From NCBI GenBank assembly GCA_913009205.1, contig CAJVYC010000001.1:372001-436000 (forward strand): 64,000 nucleotides of DNA, given 5' to 3'. Source of the DNA: an uncultured Fluviicola sp. (GTDB lineage Bacteria; Bacteroidota; Bacteroidia; Flavobacteriales_D; Crocinitomicaceae). The stretch's first letter is position 1; the number at the start of each line of letters is the position of its first letter. This document shows positions 60,419 to 64,000 of the stretch, piece after piece. Position numbers and translations under genes: made by a program. The notes beneath the pieces are model-generated. The model did not search any database and was not told the DNA's origin. It saw only the letters and a program-made list of their open reading frames with translations.

Positions 60419-60957
60419 ATCTCTTTCCATTTTGGGTTTGACTTCAATACCTCTGCAAAAATCGCGCAACTTTTGACATGAGCACCTGGTAAATAACCTG
60501 TACTCATCAAAAACTCGTTAACGATTTCACCGCCTACAAACTTAAACGTCTTTCTAAACAATTTAGTCCATTCTTCTTTTGCTAACGGGTGATTTTCGTT
60601 CAACCAATTACTATAGCTACCGAATTTTTGTTTCAACTGCATTATTTGTTGAGCATTATAAATTGCGGCATTCACTTTTAATTTATTTCTAATAATACCA
60701 GCATCCGAAAGCAAGCGTTCACGTTGAATGTCATCGTACTGAGCAACTTCTTCAATTGTAAAGTTCGAATAGGCGTTCCTGAAATTTTGCTCTTTGTTAA
60801 GTATTGTCTCCCAAGAAAGTCCTGCTTGATTAATCTCCATGATTAACCTTCCGAACAACTCATTATCATTTTCAATAGGAAATCCATAGCACAAATCGTG
60901 GTACTTTTTATGAATTTCTTTTGCCTCTTGTTTTTCGCAATACTCGCAGTAACTCAT
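60415..60957 (-). CDS. tag: DNA-3-methyladenine glycosylase I
   Basis: Tag excises 3-methyladenine. The 180-residue protein has MSYCEYC with the zinc Cys4, HKKYHDLCYGFP with the zinc His, LIMEINQAGLSWETIL with the catalytic Glu and DNA-binding residues, and GAHVKSC near the C-terminus carrying the other zinc His and Cys ligands. Length is normal. Second gene of a minus-strand operon: the conserved 118-residue gene lies 3 bp upstream and the barrel gene overlaps by 4 bp. Confidence 0.93.
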   Translation of the reverse strand: MSYCEYCEKQEAKEIHKKYHDLCYGFPIENDNELFGRLIMEINQAGLSWETILNKEQNFRNAYSNFTIEEVAQYDDIQRERLLSDAGIIRNKLKVNAAIYNAQQIMQLKQKFGSYSNWLNENHPLAKEEWTKLFRKTFKFVGGEIVNEFLMSTGYLPGAHVKSCAIFAEVLKSNPKWKEI

Positions 60958-60960
60958 TTC

Positions 60961-61317
60961 TTAATTCGAACTTTTTACTATGGCTTCCATTCTCAAAATC
61001 AAATCTTCGATAGTATCGAATTCACTTAAATCTTGTTGGTTCAAAATTACAGTATTTTGTCGATTATCTCTCATTATTACAACGGGATAATCATAGGATT
61101 CGTTGAATTTTTTTTCAAATCCTTTGATATAATAAAAAGACAAGTCGGCATTTGTTGCTTCCTTAAACTTTTTCCAAGCGGATCTTTGGCCTAAGTTATG
61201 ATATATCAAGGCACATAAATCACATTTATAAGTAGACGGCTTAAAAACTTTATGTGCGTAGTCAATTGCGCCATTAAAAAAATCCTTTTCCGCATTATAA
61301 ACAAACAATAATTTCAT
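60961..61317 (-). CDS. Conserved hypothetical protein, 118 residues
   Basis: Start at ATG 61317 (MKLLFVYNAEKDFFNGAIDY), with MLT as an upstream TTG extension. The motif AHKVFKPSTYKCDLCALIYH and a KKFKEAT element are characteristic of a small widespread family sometimes mis-annotated as 'GTPase'; the YxCDLCAL Cys pair is conserved here. Cytoplasmic. Function unknown. It probably shares a promoter with tag. Confidence 0.7.
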   Translation of the reverse strand: MKLLFVYNAEKDFFNGAIDYAHKVFKPSTYKCDLCALIYHNLGQRSAWKKFKEATNADLSFYYIKGFEKKFNESYDYPVVIMRDNRQNTVILNQQDLSEFDTIEDLILRMEAIVKSSN

Positions 61318-61393
61318 AGTCAACAATATTCTTTGAATTTAGACGATTTAGGACGATCTTTATTACTTATTAAAATAAATTTTAAATTATCTC

Positions 61394-61987
61394 ATGTCTG
61401 TATACTCTTTCAATGGTTTTATTCCTGTCGTTAAGGAAAGTAGTTTTATTCATCCGAAAGCGAGCGTGACTGGAAATGTACTCATCGGTGAAAACGTTTA
61501 TATTGGTCCCGGAGCTGCGATTCGCGGAGATTGGGGACAGATCATTATTGAAGACGGGTGTAATGTTCAAGAAAACTGTACAATCCACATGTTCCCTGGA
61601 ACGACAGTTACACTCAAAGAAGGCGCCCATGTTGGTCATGGAGCGATTATTCATGGCGGAACGCTTGGAAAAAACTGTTTGATTGGCATGAACAGTGTGA
61701 TTATGGATGATGTCACAATAGGAGACGAATCGATTGTTGGCGCTTTAAGTTTTGTTGCGGCCAATTCAAGTTTTGAAAAACGTAGCTTAATTGTCGGCAA
61801 CCCCGCGAAAAAAATAAAGGGCGTTAGCGACACGATGATCTCTTGGAAAACAAAAGGAACGGCATTGTATCAAGCTTTGCCAAAGGAATGTCATGATACG
61901 CTTAAAGAATGTGAACCGCTTCGAGAGATTGAAGAAGACAGACCTCAACAGGAAGCGATGTACACGACTTGGAATTCAATAAAGTAA
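61394..61987 (+). CDS. Gamma-carbonic-anhydrase/hexapeptide-repeat protein, PaaY/CaiE-like
   Basis: The 197-residue protein consists of a left-handed beta-helix with hexapeptide repeats (VTGNVLIGENVYIGPGAAIRG; VGHGAIIHGGTLGKN) and His residues (IHMFPG, HVGHG, IHGG) in positions that bind zinc in gamma-CAs. The C-terminal tail (MISWKTKGTALYQALPKECH; EEDRPQQEAMYTTW) matches PaaY/CaiE-type thioesterase/carbonic anhydrase-like proteins. PaaY acts in phenylacetate breakdown, but the enzyme may also be a general CA-like protein. Monocistronic, divergent from the tag operon. Confidence 0.8.
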   Translation: MSVYSFNGFIPVVKESSFIHPKASVTGNVLIGENVYIGPGAAIRGDWGQIIIEDGCNVQENCTIHMFPGTTVTLKEGAHVGHGAIIHGGTLGKNCLIGMNSVIMDDVTIGDESIVGALSFVAANSSFEKRSLIVGNPAKKIKGVSDTMISWKTKGTALYQALPKECHDTLKECEPLREIEEDRPQQEAMYTTWNSIK

Positions 61988-62009
61988 TTTAGAACAAAAA
62001 ACATCAACT

Positions 62010-62327
62010 ATGCTTAAAATCATATCTCTATCAGCTATCGTTTTTTTTATAGCTTCTTGCGCGACAATGAAAAACACAAACAATTCAATTGAAGAAATAT
62101 ATGACGTTTCGTGTGGAATGTGCAATTTCGAAATGACGGGTGAAGATTGCGCTTTGGCGATTAGAATTGAAGGCAAAGAGTATTACATTGAAGGTTCAGC
62201 AATTGATGAGCATGGAGACGCGCATGCGGATGATGGTTTGTGCACGGTTGTGCGTAAGGCGAAGGTAAAAGGTGTGATTAAAAAAGGCGTTTTTGTTGCT
62301 GAGATGATCGAGTTGATCGAGGAATAG
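62010..62327 (+). CDS. DUF6370 family lipoprotein
   Basis: The 105-residue protein has a lipobox (AIVFFIASCATM). The mature part has a Cys motif, VSCGMCNFEMTGEDCALAIR, followed by YYIEGSAIDEHGDAHADDG and LCTVVRKAKVKGVIKKGVFV, typical of the small DUF6370 family. The conserved Cys pairs and HGDAH motif suggest metal or haem binding, but nothing is established. Starts 22 bp after the PaaY-like gene, so possibly co-transcribed. Confidence 0.7.
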   Translation: MLKIISLSAIVFFIASCATMKNTNNSIEEIYDVSCGMCNFEMTGEDCALAIRIEGKEYYIEGSAIDEHGDAHADDGLCTVVRKAKVKGVIKKGVFVAEMIELIEE

Positions 62328-62609
62328 GTGGTTGTGTGTGTAGGGATAAATTATAGGTAATAACCAAAGTGCCTCATGACCGCGAAAAAAAATGTTTCTT
62401 ATATTATGACTATCAATTGTAGTATTAAGTATGGTAATAGCTATTAAAGTTTATAAGGAAAAACAAAAAAGCAGGAATTGCAATAAACCAATAAATACGA
62501 TCGAACAACTCGAGACCATTCCATCATAATTCAATCTGTTTTAATTAGGTGATTAAGTATACTCAAATTACCAATCCACAGAGAGTTGAATCCAAGTACA
62601 GTAGCAAAA
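62328..62609. other. Intergenic stretch, no supported gene
   Basis: A 32-codon frame from ATG 62431 (MVIAIKVYKEKQKSRNCNKP) has no support. No repeat or clear regulatory element was found. Confidence 0.5.
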
Positions 62610-62640
62610 AAACTACTTTTCACTAACTTTTATGTAGTTT
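62610..62640 (-). terminator. Possible terminator after lgt
   Basis: AAACTAC (62610-62616) pairs with GTAGTTT (62634-62640), with an A7 run on the left. The stem is only 7 bp. Confidence 0.4.
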
Positions 62641-62641
62641 C

Positions 62642-63532
62642 TCAAGCTTCTTCTTTCGAATCTTGAACAGTTTCAGGCACAAACGGCTCAGGTTTCTTTT
62701 TAAGCCCTCGCCAAAGGAAAAATATACCCGATAATACAAACGGGATACTTAGCCATTGCCCCGTGTTCAAAGCCCAATCTGAGCGGCCTGGAACTTGTGG
62801 GATTTTCGTAAACTCAATTAAGAATCGAGCTCCAAAAAGAAGTATTAGGAAAATCCCAAACATCAGTCCTTGACGCATCCATGCATTTCGCTTCCAATAC
62901 ATAAACATAAGAATTCCGAAAATGAACAAGTATGCTATTGCCTCGTACAATTGAGATGGATGGCGGGTTGGAACCATATCCCAAGGGCATGATGAATCAG
63001 GACAATAGTTATGAAGGAATTTAAACCCCCATGAAACGTTTGTTTCGTGTCCAACGATTTCACTGTTCACTAAATTTCCTAAACGAATGAAACACGCAGC
63101 GATAGCACCAGGAGCAGCTATTCGATCTAAAATCCAAAGCATCGGTTTTTTTGACACCCATTTGGAAAAAATAAATAAAGATATTATGATTGCAATAACA
63201 CCACCATGACTGGCAAGTCCGCCTTCCCATACTTTAATGATGTCCCCAGGGTGGTCTAAATAACCGCGACGAACTTGTCCGAAAGCCTCCACATCCCAAT
63301 AAGGACCATAGAAAAAAACATGTCCCAATCGTGCTCCAACGATTGTAGCGAGCACCATATAAAAAACAAGTTTGTCAAGAATGGCATCTGAAATGTTCTG
63401 CTTCTTGAACATTCGTTTGACCACCAAATAACCAATGATTAAACCTGAAACGAAAAGCAATCCATACAAATTTGGAGTACTCCATCCGTCTATTATTTCG
63501 GGAGTTACATCCCATTTTATCGCTTGAATCAC
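62642..63532 (-). CDS. lgt: Prolipoprotein diacylglyceryl transferase
   Basis: Lgt adds diacylglycerol to the lipobox Cys of prolipoproteins and thus serves the lipoproteins of this window (MsrB, LRR, OmpH-like, DUF6370). The 296-residue protein has the family's seven-segment topology, ASHGGVIAIIISLFIFS with the His motif, the signature AACFIRLGNLVNSEIVGHET, and TRHPSQLYEAIAY. A basic/charged C-terminal tail extends to FVPETVQDSKEEA. Start codon is GTG at 63532. Confidence 0.95.
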   Translation of the reverse strand: MIQAIKWDVTPEIIDGWSTPNLYGLLFVSGLIIGYLVVKRMFKKQNISDAILDKLVFYMVLATIVGARLGHVFFYGPYWDVEAFGQVRRGYLDHPGDIIKVWEGGLASHGGVIAIIISLFIFSKWVSKKPMLWILDRIAAPGAIAACFIRLGNLVNSEIVGHETNVSWGFKFLHNYCPDSSCPWDMVPTRHPSQLYEAIAYLFIFGILMFMYWKRNAWMRQGLMFGIFLILLFGARFLIEFTKIPQVPGRSDWALNTGQWLSIPFVLSGIFFLWRGLKKKPEPFVPETVQDSKEEA

Positions 63533-63571
63533 GTTTAATCTACTTTTTTAGTTGTTTTCAAATATACACTT

Positions 63572-64000
63572 TTACCCTCTGCTTTTAAAAGGCAATTTTT
63601 CAGACCGTCCTTTTTTAAAGATCTTATTACTCACTGTAGTTTGTTGGCGAATTATTTTTTGTTCTTCTTCTGGTAAATGAACGACCTCTTGGCATTCGGG
63701 AGTGCAGCAGTTGTCCATTTTCTCATTGCACGATTCACATTGAATAAATAAAAGATGACATGCTTGATTCACACAGTTCGTATGATCATCCGCAGGTTCA
63801 CCACATTGATGACAAACAGAAATTATATCTTCCGTAATTCGTTCCCCTTTTCGTTCATCGAAAACAAAATTCTTTCCAACAAACTTATTCTCAACGCCTT
63901 CGTCCGTGCACTGATTTGCGTAATTAATGATTCCGCCTTCTAATTGATGCACATTATCAAACCCTCGGTGCTTGAACCAAGCCGAAGCCTTTTCACAACG
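63572..64000 (-). CDS. trhO: tRNA uridine(34) hydroxylase, C-terminal part (5' end outside window)
   Basis: TrhO (YceA) hydroxylates U34 of tRNAs in 5-hydroxyuridine formation. The frame is open to the window edge and reads [20 protein letters not shown], whose RCEKA carries the catalytic Cys of the rhodanese-like domain. The C-terminal zinc-finger-like section has several CxxC pairs ([29 protein letters not shown]). About 143 codons are present; the N-terminus is missing. Confidence 0.88.
   Translation of the reverse strand, partial: RCEKASAWFKHRGFDNVHQLEGGIINYANQCTDEGVENKFVGKNFVFDERKGERITEDIISVCHQCGEPADDHTNCVNQACHLLFIQCESCNEKMDNCCTPECQEVVHLPEEEQKIIRQQTTVSNKIFKKGRSEKLPFKSRG

Noticed and set aside
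51266-61987. A phenylacetate catabolic cluster, suggested by a PaaJ-like thiolase and a PaaY-like protein.
   Set aside because: They are 9 kb apart with no other paa genes between; both families are also common outside this pathway.
1-64000. tRNA or rRNA genes.
   Set aside because: No cloverleaf-like or rRNA-like sequence was noticed in the intergenic gaps, which are mostly under 360 bp and AT-rich.

Overview
The window reads as a chromosome segment of a Bacteroidota bacterium, most likely order Flavobacteriales and perhaps a Crocinitomicaceae-like lineage (genus not determinable here). Reasons: AT-rich DNA; proteins with type IX secretion (T9SS) type A and type B C-terminal sorting domains; a SecA of about 1,110 residues; almost no Shine-Dalgarno sequences; promoter-like TAnnTTTG elements; and Bacteroidota-typical families (DUF4924, DUF2520+HAD, DUF5723, DUF6370, short AMP nucleosidase). 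No tRNA, rRNA, CRISPR array, transposase or phage gene was seen.

Layout. 1-13.8 kb: the 3' end of a DUF1501 secreted protein, a DUF1853 nuclease-fold protein, a secreted protein with a DUF2723-tail motif, a class V aminotransferase-like enzyme, TPR protein + endonuclease III, a stub of a DUF1800 gene, a 1,008-residue kinase/M23/aminotransferase fusion, AMP nucleosidase, a CPBP membrane protease, an LRR lipoprotein and an MsrB lipoprotein. 14-21.7 kb: a glycine-rich beta-helix T9SS protein, MFS and queuosine-precursor transporters, a MerR regulator, AroB, proline dehydrogenase and a TonB-like gene broken at an A9 run. 21.8-37.4 kb (minus strand): three consecutive units, each a small secreted protein followed by a large T9SS type B protein (1,110, 950 and 2,483 residues). 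37.7-46.9 kb: HemF, a LysM/periplasmic-binding protein, GuaA, SecA, DUF2520 protein and a KdsC-like phosphatase. 46.9-55.8 kb: a T9SS type A protein, DUF5723 protein and lipoprotein in one operon, a thiolase, then a TPR protein and a PorE-like OmpA protein. 56-64 kb: a GlcD-type oxidase, DUF4924/OmpH/small-protein operon, a SiaC-like protein, Tag glycosylase operon, a PaaY-like hexapeptide protein, DUF6370 lipoprotein, Lgt and the 3' part of TrhO.

How the genes work together. The main theme is the cell surface: six proteins carry T9SS sorting domains, SecA and Lgt serve export and lipoprotein maturation, and the PorE-like protein could anchor T9SS parts to peptidoglycan. The rest is mostly housekeeping.

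The most interesting observations are (1) a TAnnTTTG box placed exactly 4 nt before the start codon of at least six genes, suggesting leaderless mRNAs; (2) the three small-secreted-protein/giant-T9SS-B units, two of whose small proteins are paralogues, with near-identical internal and 3'-end DNA repeats pointing to recent recombination; (3) reelin-like modules in these giants; (4) the three-domain fusion enzyme; (5) a SiaC homologue with Ile at the phosphosite position; and (6) a possible -1 frameshift in a TonB-like gene. All family assignments were made by reading sequence; no database search was run.
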